Below are positions 34,001 through 46,700 of a stretch of 64,000 nucleotides of DNA, one piece after another. A model generated the notes under the pieces. The model was not told the origin of the DNA. It made no database searches and saw only the letters and a list, made by a program, of their open reading frames with translations. Each line of letters starts with the position of its first letter. The first letter of the stretch is position 1. Both the position numbers and the translations under genes were made by a program. This stretch comes from Takakia lepidozioides (lineage: Eukaryota; Streptophyta; Takakiopsida; Takakiales; Takakiaceae), in assembly GCA_030704615.1 (NCBI GenBank), contig CM060731.1, positions 27,280,001-27,344,000 on the forward strand, written 5' to 3'.

Positions 34001-35444
34001 GACCAAAATTATCAATGTACCACAGCAGAACTGACCAACTAGTGCTCGTAAGTGTGTGCCCCACTAATTCACTGACCACCGAACATCCTTGAATAGATTT
34101 TTACATGCGATCAATCTCAAGATATTCTGCAAGCTGGAATCATGTGTCAGTCCAGGGAGGCAAGGCTCTCAATCGGAGGACTTTGGGTTTTTGTGTTCTG
34201 CTGTGGTTGTCTCCAGGAGCTTGCAAATAGGTGAGGCTCTGCGGTTGCAAATGGAAGTGCAACGTCGGCTACAAGAGCAGCTTGATGTATCCTTCATTTC
34301 ATATCCTGACTCCTGATATGGCTTTTACAATGTTTTCATACAAAAAATCAACGAGTTTTCCAGCAAGCATCTGTGAGGGGAAAGGTTGTAGGTGTTTTAT
34401 GGCTGCTGTTGCTGGGTGGAATGGGAGTAGAATGGTCGATTTCAATTCTAGACAGTTGCAGGCAAATAGAGGATGGGAGGTATCATGCCTGGTTGCACCA
34501 ACCAAAGTGCACAAGATGTCAGTTGTTTTGTCATTATGCAATTTGTTGCGTGCTATGGTGAACGAGTCAATTGATGTGGGTGGCAATGACTGCAGGTTCA
34601 GAGACACTTGCAACTTCGAATTGAGGCCCAGGGGAAGTACTTGCAATCCATTCTGGAGAAGGCAAAGGAGACACTAGCCGGCCATACTGCAGCAGCCCCA
34701 GGGCTGGAAGCTGCTCATGCTGAGATCACTGAGTTGGCCTCCAAAGCTAAGGAGGGACTCAACCCTTCATTCTCCCAGTTATCTCTGCCAGGGTTGACTC
34801 CATTGGAGATGTCTGCACATGGGAGTGATGCTAGGGGGGGCGCGCCACTGCCACGCCAGCAGTCCCGAGTATCAGACTCCTCATCACCAAAGAGCTACCT
34901 TACTGGTGTTGCAGCAACACCTGATGACAGTCTCAGGCCTTCTGGGAGCAGGGAGCAAGTGGCAGCAACCGGTAAGACAAGACTCCCAGACCCTATGTAC
35001 GTTCACAAGATCCCCTTTAGGGAGGACAGGGAGTCGCAGAGCTCCAAGAGATCAGTGCTAACTGCTTTCAATAACAGGAATCAGGTAATACTAGGCTTGG
35101 GGCTATGACCATTCTTGAGGGCAGAACCAAAAGGAAGTTGCCCCTCATGTGGGACACAGCCCAGAAAGGGAGGGCTTCAGTCCGTGGTGGGATGTCATGA
35201 GGGAGGGTGGTGACAAATCTTCCTTTGGGGAATATTGAAGGGGGGAACTGATTTGGGTAATTTGTTTAAACCCCTTTGTGCTGATGTTGGTGGGGCACCC
35301 CGATTTGGAGCGGTGAAGCCTCAACGTGGCTGATTCCATTATTTGCAAATAAGTGTTGTTGCTATGATTGTTAGTAAGGGTGGTGGTGGTGTGTCATCTC
35401 TGCAGGAAAACTACAGAGTTGATGTAGCAGGATTCCATATGTGA
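31012..35444 (+). CDS. MYB-CC transcription factor, APL/PHL-like
   Basis: Seven coding exons fit GT-AG rules with consistent phases: 31012-31225, 32436-32512, 32867-32936, 33460-33526, 34217-34286, 34596-35084 and 35406-35444, giving 341 residues. A GARP/MYB DNA-binding domain spans residues about 46-104 (PRLRWTPELHERFVDAV; VKGLTLYHLKSHLQKYRLGK). The MYB-CC coiled coil with the LQMEVQRRLQEQL and LRIEAQGKYL signatures lies at about 147-192. The N-terminus begins MYQMKKYTS; the C-terminal half is Ser/Pro-rich and low in order. This family (APL, PHR1-like) binds P1BS-type sites as dimers and acts in phosphate response or, for APL, phloem identity. The linker exon (33460-33526) was placed by phase and similarity (DIQATSGAISDS). 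If the last intron is retained, the frame instead ends at 35108. Confidence 0.92.
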
Positions 35445-35579
35445 GGCCCAGTGCTGGTCAACTTTCGGAATAGGAGTGGATGGCCCTCTTGATTTCAATC
35501 ATGGACATGTTCCAGAAGCAGTGAGGTAGACTGTAATGCACATGGATAGGATAGATGACCTCACTTTCCTACCACTTAG

Positions 35580-37280
35580 CTGCTCAGGAGTGTCCATGAC
35601 AGAATCTGCTTATACCTTGGAGAGAGCACTCTGATCTTCTTCTGCCACTTGCACCTGATTGTAACCACTAAAGCCATCCATGAATGAATACATTTCATGG
35701 CCTGCTACAGTATCTAAAGCTGCTTCTGTGAATGGCATGGAAAAGGATCTTTCTTGGTGCTGATTCAACTTTTTATAATTGACACAGACTCAGTTTCCCA
35801 TTGTTCTTCAGTACTATCACTGTGGGTGATAGCCATGTAGTATACTCCACTGGGTATATAAATCTGGCCTCAGCCAGCTTCTTGATTTATTCTCCCACCT
35901 TCTGGGTCATTCTGTATCTTGCTTGTGTGATTGGGACAGAATTTGGTTCCAATTCAATCTTATGCTGACAAATCTCAGGAGGTATCCCTTTCAAATCACC
36001 ATAACTGCATGCAAGTACATCTTTGTATTTGATGAAAAGACTCTTTGCTTCTTCAAAGAATTCTGGCTTCAACCCAGCTCCAACTTTAACCATCCAAGAG
36101 ACAACCTGGCGAGGAAGATGCAAAAGCGATTCCCGTAGTAGCGGCGAGCGAAATGGTACCTCCTCATTACCCACATTTACTTATCTTATTCCTTCTGTGA
36201 CAATCCACCCAGCTACATCTTCTCCTTGTAAACTGGCGGTGGTTGGCTCCTCCTCAAGTATTCCACTTCCTCCTCTCTCTCTTCATAGGAGTGAGGTGGG
36301 TAATTACCTTATTCTTCTACTGGAGTAGCAGTTACTGTTCCACAGCATATTCCTTGTAAGTAGCTCAGTCCCTCCAGTTGCATCTTTGCAACCTGTTCCC
36401 ATTCCGGGTGAGCAGCAAACAAGGTGGCTTTTTGTTCTTCATCAAGCCCTCCCGTCCAGTCATACTCTCTGATGCCCCGGGGCCTTCGTGTTGCAGGAAG
36501 TATACCAGACTTTTTGGTTGTGACTTGTATCTTATGTGCCTCTTGGTGCACAGTCAAGAGTTGGGAATTCCAGTCATGGAATACCTTGGCCTGTTTCAGC
36601 CATGGTCGGCCCAGTAGCAAGGAATAGGCTTCCATGACATCATCCATCTTTAACACTGTCACTGTGATTTTAAAAATCAATTTTTGTATTGTTACTCCTC
36701 TTATCAGTCCTAAAGGCTGCACACTCCTTTTGATTTGCCATGGTTACTGTGAATGGAGCTGGTTCCATTTTGCTGGAGCCCAATCTCTTTCTTACTTGGT
36801 TTGTCATGATATTTCACTCCCGATCCACCATCAATTAGCACATCTGTAAAGACTGTACCTCCAATTTTTAATTGGATTACTCGCATGGCATCATCATAAT
36901 CCATGACTCCTTACCCTTTTTTCTCTCCTCTAGATCCTCGGGGAATTGTACAATTTGATAATTGATTGGTACAATTTTTGCCTGCACTGGGGTGCCACTG
37001 CTAGCAGAGGCACCCCGATGGTAGTTTCTGCCTTTGAATGGCATATGATCTCTGCCAACGCTTTCTCTGTCTTAAGCATTGGTAGTGCCCCTTGGATTTC
37101 TAGTTCTTCTTCTTCTTCTTCTTCACCTTCCGAGTCAGATGACGCTACTGCAGTGATTTTAGAAAGATTTTGCCACTTGTGTAATTCTTTCTCTTTCTCC
37201 AAGCTTCCTCATCCTGGGGGGTTTCAATTTCATCTTCATTATCTTCTTTTGAAACTTCTTCTTTAGGCTGCAGCTTAGCC
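35580..37280 (-). pseudogene. Ty3/gypsy pol fragment (protease to N-terminal RT)
   Basis: On the minus strand: an acidic Glu-rich linker (encoded by a TTC repeat near 37104-37127), a protease-like VLIDGGSG (36710-36904 frame), the segment LLLGRPWLKQAKVFHDWN (36309-36722 frame), then the RT entry region GIPPEICQHKIELEP (35887-36174 frame) and further RT decaying to about 35580. The KGIPPEICQH motif is typical of a non-chromodomain gypsy lineage. Many stops and frameshifts. Confidence 0.75.
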
Positions 37281-37439
37281 TCAAGAACTCTAGCAGAGCA
37301 ACCACCTTTGGTATGCAACATGGCATCACCATGTGAGCTGTCACTACTGGGCCCTCGATCATGGGATTCCCCATCTCATTTTGGTGTTTTATCCAGAGGG
37401 GACATGCTAACTTGCGATGGGTCTTCCATAGTTGCCTTG

Positions 37440-38350
37440 GTCAGTATTTCTTCTTGGCTGAGGATGCAGAAGCCTTAGGGAGCAGAACTACACCTAAATG
37501 GGTTCGTATCTGCAACAATTGCAATCAAGAAGGGCACATTGCTACCACAAGTCTGCCGAGAAGAGCACAGATCACATGTGGGAAATGCCACAAGACTGGC
37601 CACTGGACGGAGATGTGTGAAGTGAGATGTTCATTTTGCAAAGTGTTGGCTGGAGAGTGTATGTAGTCGTAAACTGGAGCAGGTCAATGCAGGCACTTCT
37701 GGAGTTAACCTTGTTGAGGTTTATTGTGAAGATGAAGATGAGGTCTTGGCAGAAATGACTGCCCTTATGAAGGAACAAGACGTTAACGAGATCAGACTGC
37801 CAAGAAATCGCACGCCGCTGCCTTTACCATCATCAGGAAAACCCAGACGATCGGAGCATGACCAGGAGAGTAACGAAGAACCTGCTACCTCTAGTGGTGA
37901 AAAGGGAGCTTCACGAGCACCAAGAAGTGTGGAGGGAGGTATAAAGTCAAGGATCTTTAACCATTTTTACAAGGGAGGATTTCACTGTCCCCTATGGATC
38001 TCATAATGTCTGTGCCAGGAGAACTAGAAAACCATAAGGGTCTGGTCAAGTTGTAGGCCACAAACATGGTGTCCATGGCCACGACATTGGCAGAACATTC
38101 TTTGGTGAAGTCTGCTGAGAGGTCCAGAGGTTCATATGACTCAAGTTCTAACGTATCCTATGCCTCCACGGGGGCAGGGTGAAGGCACTACACGCCATGG
38201 TTGCCATCGGCGATCACCAAGTGCTTGGATAGGTTGACATTGGGGCCATGCTTTCTGTTATCTCTGTGAGCACTGTAAGGGACCTTGGATTAATGGGATC
38301 AGTGGTCAGTGCGTTTGTACGTTGAGGTTTGAGTGTTAGTTCATCCAAAT
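37440..38350 (+). pseudogene. Ty3/gypsy gag/protease fragment on the opposite strand
   Basis: Zinc knuckles CNNCNQEGH (the final Cys of the first knuckle appears as Ser) and CGKCHKTGHWTEMC lie at about 37510-37620, followed by a hydrophilic linker frame (37746-38006) and a protease-like segment with VDIGAMLSVIS (about 38236-38268) after a stop. It stands head-to-head with the minus-strand pol fragment next to it. Confidence 0.7.
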
Positions 38351-39310
38351 TGGTATCCCACTAAACCAATAGTTATGTGCCACATAATCAAATAGGGGAC
38401 TCTGGGTTGGAACTTGCTAGGGGAGAGCGGAGATCCTGCTACTTTTAGCTACCTGGACATTTCTCATGTCTTTCTGATGTATTTTATGCTTTCTTTTTAG
38501 CTGTTTGAGTAAACTGGCGTAGGTTTTTGACTTAGCAAACGCCACCGCCATAGCTTCTCTACTCTCCTTGTTATGCTGTGGAGTTTCTACTGCTGCAATG
38601 GTGAGGGAGTGAGGCTCCTCACCGTTAATGCCCATGTCCAATATCCGTGTCTATCTTGTACGCTTCTTTTGAGCTATCCCTCGTTAGTTTTGATTGTAAT
38701 TTTTTCTCAGTGCCTCTCATTTCAGACTCCTACCTATGGGCTATCATCTTTACTTTTCTGCGTTCTCTTGTTGTCGTGATGATCGTAGAAACCTTACATA
38801 CAACATTAAGACAATACTTGCACCGCATGTTGTTTCCTAAGCCATGCATCTTTGCTCTCTACATATTCCATAAGTTGTTTCAGTTTGGGGAGGAAGGAAA
38901 GGCTCCCAACGATTTTGATATTTTCAAGAATCTGCAGAGACTCAGGTTGTGCTCGGGTGTGTGGTGCCATGGGTATTGTCGTAGCTACATTGTTGATGAT
39001 GTTTCTTATGGCCCCAATTGTGGTTACTGCTCCCCTCTACAAGGCTACTCATGCATGCACGACCACATGTAGCTCCGTTTATCAACCGACCGCCCATAAC
39101 AGCTTCCCAGCTCGATGCTCACCAAGGCCTAGTACCAAGGCCTAGTGTTCTTATCACACCAGCCCACATGGGTGTTGAAATCAATGACATGCTTCTTTTG
39201 GGCATGTCATGCTTTGGCTATCACCAAGTCATATTTGGGAGCTTGGTAATGTCAAAGCTCAAGTTCTCACGGTACTCTTGAATGATCAATTGGAGACTAT
39301 GGATCCATTT
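38351..39310. other. Stretch without recognisable genes
   Basis: Several short frames in both strands but no domain motif; probably decayed retrotransposon. Confidence 0.4.
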
Positions 39311-39780
39311 ACATCGCACACGCACTTCGGTAAACTACCCTTTATGTCATAGTTACTCGCTTTTGTGTGCATGTCTAATTCCCAAACTGGTCATTAGGCC
39401 AACTTAGAGCTTCGGCTGCTCACTAGGACATATCGGTTTCCCCCCTTTGCTCCCCCATGTAACCCTCGACTGCACGGGCTGAGTGGAAATTCCCATGGTT
39501 GTATGCAGTCCGGAATAGCTGGCCAGACTTGGTCGGTTTCCGGCTCGCTCGCTTGCTTCACGAGCTTTTGGTCGCTTAACGGGCTTGCACCGTTCTTGGG
39601 GTTACTATTCCCTGTATATACTTCTGTGACTGTCGGCGGGGATCTCACAAGCAGCCCATGTCGATTTTGGTACAGAACCACAGTGATCCTACACTCGTTG
39701 TGAGAGTCGTGGTAAACCTCGGCCCACTCCCCGTGACCCCATTGCCCCACGATGAGTCCCGAGAGTCCCCCACGACTCCC
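39311..39780 (-). mobile_element. Inverted partial LTR of the 4.07-5.68 kb chromovirus family
   Basis: Read on the minus strand it matches the last 470 bp of that LTR: GTCGTGGGG...GGACTC, the promoter region GAAGTATATACAGGG, GAGCAGCCGAAGCTC and GTTTACCGAAGTG, ending at the same terminus. The 5' part of the LTR is missing and an AG repeat abuts the break. Confidence 0.8.

Positions 39781-39821
<41 letters not shown>
39780..39821. repeat. (AG)n microsatellite
   Basis: About 20 AG units with one interruption, at the broken end of the LTR fragment. Confidence 0.9.
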
Positions 39822-39823
<2 letters not shown>

Positions 39824-42535
39824 CTAGTTATGTCAAGACTAGTAAAAAAATTAGTCTGAATCAGACTGCTTCTTTTAAGTTAAAGACATCATCATCCTTG
39901 AAACAAGGCCCCATCAACAAACTCCAGTAGCGACAGGTATGTACAGATCAAGTCATAGTGAGTAAGTAGGTGGTGACTAGAACTCCACCTAAGAAAACCA
40001 CACAGAAAACAAAAGTCTTTATGTAGACCTTATGTGGAAAGAGAAACCAGCTTTCTTTTTTGCTATTATCCAGGATTAAGTAGGTGGGAGGGTGACTAAA
40101 AGTCACACACCCATCACCTTATGTCTAGGAGGGAACCACCAATCTAGAAGGGCACCAAGTATATTAGGTCAGTAGATACTTTTTGTGATACCAACATACC
40201 AATACAGATTTGAAATAATAGTACTTCTGAATTAGCCAAAGGATCTTGATATGATACTATCATGGTTCTCTTCCTCCCTAAGATAGAAATGTCAATTGAG
40301 GACAACCACCACTACATCTGAAGGGTGTGGTCAACCCTATTGAAGCTCCTAAGTACATCAACATGCAACAAGAACTGAGGACAGTAAATACCACAAAGAG
40401 GCAAAGCATTAGCCTCTTTGAAGTCTCTTCCGTGAGCCTGTAGAGGAGTCAAGCCTAAAAGAAAGGGCTGGAAAAGAAAGGGCTGGAACGTCACCTGGTC
40501 CCATCACAAGCACCCACACAACCAACAAGTTAGTGACTGTTGTGGAATACCAGGCTTTTTAAGCCCATCCCACTTGTTATCGATTTCCACTTTAACCAAG
40601 CTTATCTACATGCAGTATATAGAAGAAGTCCTCTAAGAAACATCATTTCAGAGATAGAAGCTCTAAATGATGTCAACTACTTCCAAGCACATCAACTTGA
40701 GATGGTGAGAATGCATGCAATGGCAATATATCTCATCAAGGACCAAACTGGAGAGGTAGGGATAAAACCTTGAAGTGTGTCATTCTCCCAACAGGCTGTC
40801 CCTCTTCCTGCTCAGCCACTTCACTTGCAGAAGATGGCTAGGAGTGAAGCCCACTACCCTTTTTATACTGAAGGTTATGGCTCATTTCCCTCCTTCTAGT
40901 CAATAGGGTGTTGTAGTAGGGAGAGCCAAGTGGCCAAGGGAATTAATTGCAAGAGGAGGCCGGTGTAGCTCTGCAATTATGATAGGAGCTTGGCATTTGC
41001 TCAAAAAGAGCTGCCAAACTAAATCATAACAAGCCATCAATGGTGTTATTGTAAACCTTTGGAATGCCACATGTTTAGTACTTTAGCAAAGTACATGAAT
41101 CTTGGGAACTAGGACATTAAATAGCAACCTCAATCAAAAGGTTTCAAATAGGTAATCATCCAACTCTAGGAAAGAACGTTTACTTTTCTTGTAGGTGCAA
41201 CTAAGTAGCAACACTCCATGGTTCTTTGAGGGCATCAACAAGCATCAGACCCTTAGTAACCTAGAAATCCAATCGAGCAAAGGGGGAGAGAGAGAGAGAG
41301 AGAGAGGGGCCCACCACCAACCCCCGGTGGACATGACTCCAAATGAGTGAGTGTGGTGTACACTCACCCAAAGGGAGTGTACATCAGACTCAAACTCAGA
41401 GATATCTTTCTCACTCTACTACTATATTCATAGATTGAATACAATCCCTCAACCCTGAACAACCAAGACAGAACGAGGCCCAACTTGCTATTCTCCAATC
41501 TATCTATCAGCCGCCAATCCACCTTCAGGCCAAGGATTAGCCATCCCACCCCACCCAAAGGTACTCACAAGGATAGAAGAAGGAGGGTATTTGATGAGAC
41601 CGAGAAGGGACCTGAAAGTTATTGAAACTGACTGCGAAGGTTGCACATGTAAGGAAGGACCAACAAAGCGCAAGAATGTAAGGAGATTGCCAGTGGAAGA
41701 GATGACGGATCTCACGGAGCAAACTCAAAACATAGCAACCATAGGAAAACTTGATGAGTTGGAGACATAAGTTGATCACCTTTATTTGTAGGTGGATCAA
41801 GTAACAATGGATAGTGGTCCAAACCAGTGTGGGACTGGTATATAGGGTCTGGCCGGGTATCAACCAGGGTATTGAATAACCGACCCGGCTGGTATTGGCT
41901 TTTGTAATACAATGGTTAATAACCAACCGGGCGGTATTGGCAATTCCATTACTATGGTTGATTACCGGACCGGCTGGTATTGCCAAGGCAATTACCTGGG
42001 TGCATACCCGTACTATGGGCAAAAACAAGGACTATACCATGGTATGAATAGGACCAAGTGGAGGCTGCATAGATTACCATTATTTGACATTGACCGGGTG
42101 CACAATATGTCAGGGTTAGGTAAGAGGGTGCACATGGTTAGGTAAGAGGGTGCACATGTCACGAAGGGCATGTCCAGCCCCAAGGGCCCGTCACTATGCT
42201 TCATTTCTTACCACATGTAGGGCAGGCCCGCCCCTACATATATATATATTTTTCGCACATGTAGGGTGTCTTATGTGAATGCAATCAGTCTTCTTTTAAC
42301 TAAGCTTGCTTCAATTTGGATACTAAAATCTGCAACATTGTTATTATGTAATGCTAATAATTAATTTCTTTGTGAAATCAACTGAAATCTTCTAAATTCA
42401 ATACATATTAATGATTTAGTGGCTATTTTGATTTTGATTTTTTATTATTTATACCCGGGTTGATAACCGGCTCGTATTAGATTGGAATACCCATCCGCAA
42501 ATCGAAAATCATACTACTATTGAGAACCGGCGGGC
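39822..42535. other. Intergenic stretch with GA microsatellite and CCGGCTGGTATT-type motifs
   Basis: No gene recognised; the frame 40540-40773 has no known motif. A GA microsatellite lies at 41281-41308. From about 41840 a motif of the type ACCGGCTGGTATT recurs at least nine times up to 42815. Confidence 0.45.
41281..41308. repeat. (GA)n microsatellite
   Basis: About 11 GA units. Confidence 0.9.
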
Positions 42536-42927
42536 ATTAAAATTAAGGGAATCTTTCAATACTATGGAACCGGCTGGTATAATTTTTTTTCAATACCCGG
42601 ACCCGGCTGGTATTAGAAAAAGTAATGATACCCGCCCAACACTGGTCCAAACTGGCTTTTGTGCAAGAGGAAGAACTCTTGCAGACCTTGAATTTGGCAC
42701 CGTATTATACCCGTGTAAATAGGGTGACATGATTAAAATTAAGGGAATCTTTCAATACTATGGAAACCGGCTGGTATAATTTTTTTCCCATACCCGGACC
42801 GGCTGGTATAGAAAAAGTAATGAATACCCGCCCAACACTGGTCCCAAACTGGCTTTTGTGCAAGAGGAAGAACTCTTGCAGACTTGAATTTGGCACCGTA
42901 TTATACCCGTGTAATAGGGTGACATGA
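42536..42927. repeat. 196-bp tandem duplication
   Basis: 42536-42731 and 42732-42927 are near-identical. They differ almost only by single-base gains or losses in short homopolymers (GGAAC/GGAAAC, GGTCC/GGTCCC, GACCTT/GACTT, GTAAAT/GTAAT and similar). Confidence 0.9.
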
Positions 42928-43113
42928 CCTTCATTCAACATTTGTCTGTTTCCGCGAAGCTTTGTCTGAGAGGCTTGTGTATGGACAGGAGCTGTTAATG
43001 TTTGCATATTTTCCCGTTGATTCTAGGATTACTGTACCGTTTGTGCAGTTTTGAGCTCTTCTTTAGCGTGGCTGCAGGATCCCATTGTTTTGGTGTGACA
43101 CTTGAAAGAACTT

Positions 43114-43168
43114 GCTATTGCTTGCGGTTCCCTATTGCTTGCGGTTTGCTATTGCTTGCGGTTCCCTC
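43114..43168. repeat. Three copies of CTATTGCTTGCGGTT
   Basis: Three consecutive 17-18-bp units upstream of the 6PGL gene. Confidence 0.8.
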
Positions 43169-43748
43169 ACTGTTCCTTCTTCATATTTGCTGTCGGAGGT
43201 TCCTCTCTAACCGCAAACACCTACCCAATGCCAAATGCAGGTTTGAATCCCTCTATGTGAAGTTGTCTGTTTGCAATCGAGACTTCGATGGCTGTGGGAG
43301 CTATGGGAATTGGCATTGCAGCGGGTGTCATGACAAAGCATACGCCTTACTGGCGGAAGTCTGTCTGCGGTGTTGCAGGTGTCATGTTTTCTCAGAGAAA
43401 TTGCAGCTGATATTTAATCTCCCTAGCGCCATTCTTTGCTCTTCTCCTCCCCCCTAAATTTTCCGTATGGCTTGTGTACAGCTGATGTTAAGCCGGCCAC
43501 AAGCAGATTGAGTGGTCTGGCGCTTACGTAATTGTAGAGACCAGCATCTGTTCAGAAAGCTTCTTCTCAGAATTCTTCTCTCTGATTCTTAGTTTCTTCT
43601 AAGAAAGCAAGTTGTGTTGTAGGCCGGCTCCTCAACCCACAAATATCCTTTGACTCGGATAGCGGGAAGTCCGAGCGTCATCACTCTGTATGTTCGGTTC
43701 CTTAAGCTGTCAACTCTTCAAAATGGCAAGGCCCTCATCTTGTCTGCA

Positions 43749-46700
43749 ATGCCCGTGCATAGAGGGGATGCTAGTGATTCAGCCGAAAAGGGCTCGACCA
43801 ATACTGCGGCTACGGCCTCTCTAGAACAGGAAAGTAAAGTGAGGGGGCGCCCCCCTAAGAAGAGTGCTGGAGATGCTTCGGCGGTAGGCCGCCAATCAGA
43901 CGCCGGCAGTTCGACCATCCCAATGTACGTAAAGGCAACGCCATTTTAAATTTTCTCCGGCCAGATATGTGGGCTTTCTTCAGTTATTGTCAAATGTTTG
44001 TAAACACTGGCGAAGAGCTTCATTGCAGGGAGAAGAAGGCAGAGACAAGGCAGGTACTGAATGGGCTCCATCAAGACAATGGGGAAGTGGAGAGCATTGG
44101 GAAGGAAGAGAAGCCACGGGGTGCCCATTTGTTTCAGTATCCAGAAGGTCCCTCAGAGGCCTCTCTCTTAGTCTATGACAGTGGGTCTGGGGTCTCAGAT
44201 GCTGTAGCCAACCGTGTGGCTCTGTTATCAAAAGAAGGAATACGCACACGGGGATGTTTCACCATTGTTTTGTCAGGAGGTTCTCTTGTGAAGGTATGGG
44301 AAACTTGCATTTGTGGTTAGCATAGATATGTCCGAGCATTATAGCTGAGTGGAGCACTTCTAAAAGCTGTCTTTTTCCTTCCCTCCATCCCTTCCTAGGG
44401 CTCCTGCCTCTATGTTCTTGTTTATCATCCATTTGTCTCAAAACACATCCTATTCAACGTTTTTAGAACACTCATTATGTAGGGATGAATTCCATCAACC
44501 TCCCTGCTTACAGTGTTGGGTCTAAAGCCTTAAATTTATCAGACTTGCACACTTCTTGTTTCTGCAGTGAAAAGGGTTAGAAAACACTTTCACCAATTTC
44601 GTAGACTTCAGATTGTCAAAGAGTCCATGTAACGCAAAGTGTACATCTTATCTTCATGTTTAGTTTTGTAATTGTGCTGAACCTACCACAATTCACTCTT
44701 AATATGGTCATTTGGTACAATAAGAAGGTCTTGACCCTAAGTTACCATTTAATGTCCAGGTATAGGGCTGTAGATTTAATGTAGGATGCTGTAGTGCATG
44801 ACTCATGTAGCTGACCGTCTTTAAGGTGGGTGCAGGCATTAGCGCTGCTAGCTGAGAAGCCACACGTCAGCAACATTGGGTGGGATAGATGGCACGTATT
44901 CTGGGTGGATGAACGCATGGTGCCCCTCTCTCATGCTGACAGTAACTACAGACTTGCTAAGGTCTGTTTATTGCCTTCCTTACTTTCTCTACTTGTTGCA
45001 TAATTTATGTGTGTGTTATGTTTTACCTTAGATTTTGCAACTACATGTTATATAAATTGCAATTAATGTAACACAATGTTTCAGCCCAACCAGCATAGTG
45101 CTCATTCACAGCCAACAAAAATCTGTTCAGGAGGAACCGAGTGAGGATGTATGTGTTAGCCGTAGGAGGAATATGCTTGCTTCTGCACTGCTGCTCTGGC
45201 CCTCCATGTGGTAGTAGATGTGACTAATTTGGCTATGGTTGCTCTGCTAGTGACTGTGTCTGTGTGTATGAGAGAGAGATATAGAGGCAATATAGGTGTA
45301 AGTTGTTTTAATGTACAAGGTTATGGATACTGGCAGGAGGAGTTTTTGTCGAAGGTTCCTGTGCCACAGGATCAAATTCACACTCTGGATGATTGGGATG
45401 TGACCAGTGCAGCAGCTCAAGCGTATGAGCTCACTCTCAGGTTGCTCTCTCCCTCTTCCCTCTTTCTCTATCTCTAGCACCCAGGGTGATTCCTGGGAAT
45501 TGGTTACTTACGCCAAATCTGGGGCTTCATGTGTAGTTTTTGGGGTGAATCCCAGGATGGACAATTTGTCCTTTAAAACTACATGCTCCAGCTTAGGCTT
45601 GGATTATATGGCTAATGGTTCCATCTCGAGACTTGATAACAGAGGTACTTTGAAGGTTGTAATGCCCAAAAATGCTACTAATAGAGTCTCACATCAATTC
45701 AATCTCAAAGACGTTCATCCCTTCACTGGCTGGAGAGCGGTCTTAGACGTTAGTCAGCCCTGAGAAATTGGAAGTGCCCAGCCGCAAGCCAGCCCTTTGC
45801 ATATGAATTGTTTGTCGTCTATGTAGCTTACGGTTGCTCTTGGACGGCCAACCGTTCTGCACAGGGGGGACAATTACCCCGTGTGTAGATTTTGCTCGTC
45901 TTGTGTAGACTTTAAGGATTGGTAAACCATTCAGAGTACCAAATCCTTCAGTCACACGACGCTCAGGCTCAGCAGTCTTAGGGTCAGTTTGTCTGTCTGA
46001 CTGCTTGGAATCAACCTCATCCAGTGCATCAAACCGGTTAGAAACTATCAAGTTGAAGTCCTTGCCCTTGGTTGTCTTCCTGGAGCGCCTCATTGAGTCA
46101 CCAATGCAAAGGAAACAATTCGAAGTGGGACAAGTTCTTCGGGCAAATGATATTCACATCTGTGCTGGGCAAGAGACATGGGAAACTTCGGACAAACTCG
46201 TTGGAGATGTCAATGGTTATAAATGGATAGGTAAGATGTGCGCTCTTAAGGCAGTCTCTGCCAAACGTGGTCAAAAAGGGGTTGGCTTCTTTGTCCGTGA
46301 TTTCGTGTGTGACAATTGTGAAATTATCAGCAAGGGTTTGCGGCATGAGCACAGTATTTGGCAAAAAATGGAATTGAAGGGCGGCGTGAATACGAAGGAC
46401 CCCTTTGTGGGTTGTGTTTACGTGCCCACAGAGGGGACCCTTAGTGCTGGCGCAGACAGCCTTCGAAGACGTAAAGCTGGACTGTGATAAGTTGCTCACC
46501 AAAGGTCAGGTGGTCCTATTGGGTGACTTCAATGCCCGGGTGGGCAAAGGTCTTCATCAGGATGATACCATTGGACCTTTTGGTGAGGACGAGCTGAATT
46601 CTAATGGTAGACGGTTAATAAACTGTCTGGAAGACTTCAGCTTTTGACCTTGAATAATAGGTCAAAAGGAGACCAAGTGCAGTGGACTCGTGAGAAAGCC

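Noticed and set aside
40540-40773. Short open frame near 40.6 kb
   Set aside because: No family resemblance; in a repeat-rich stretch.
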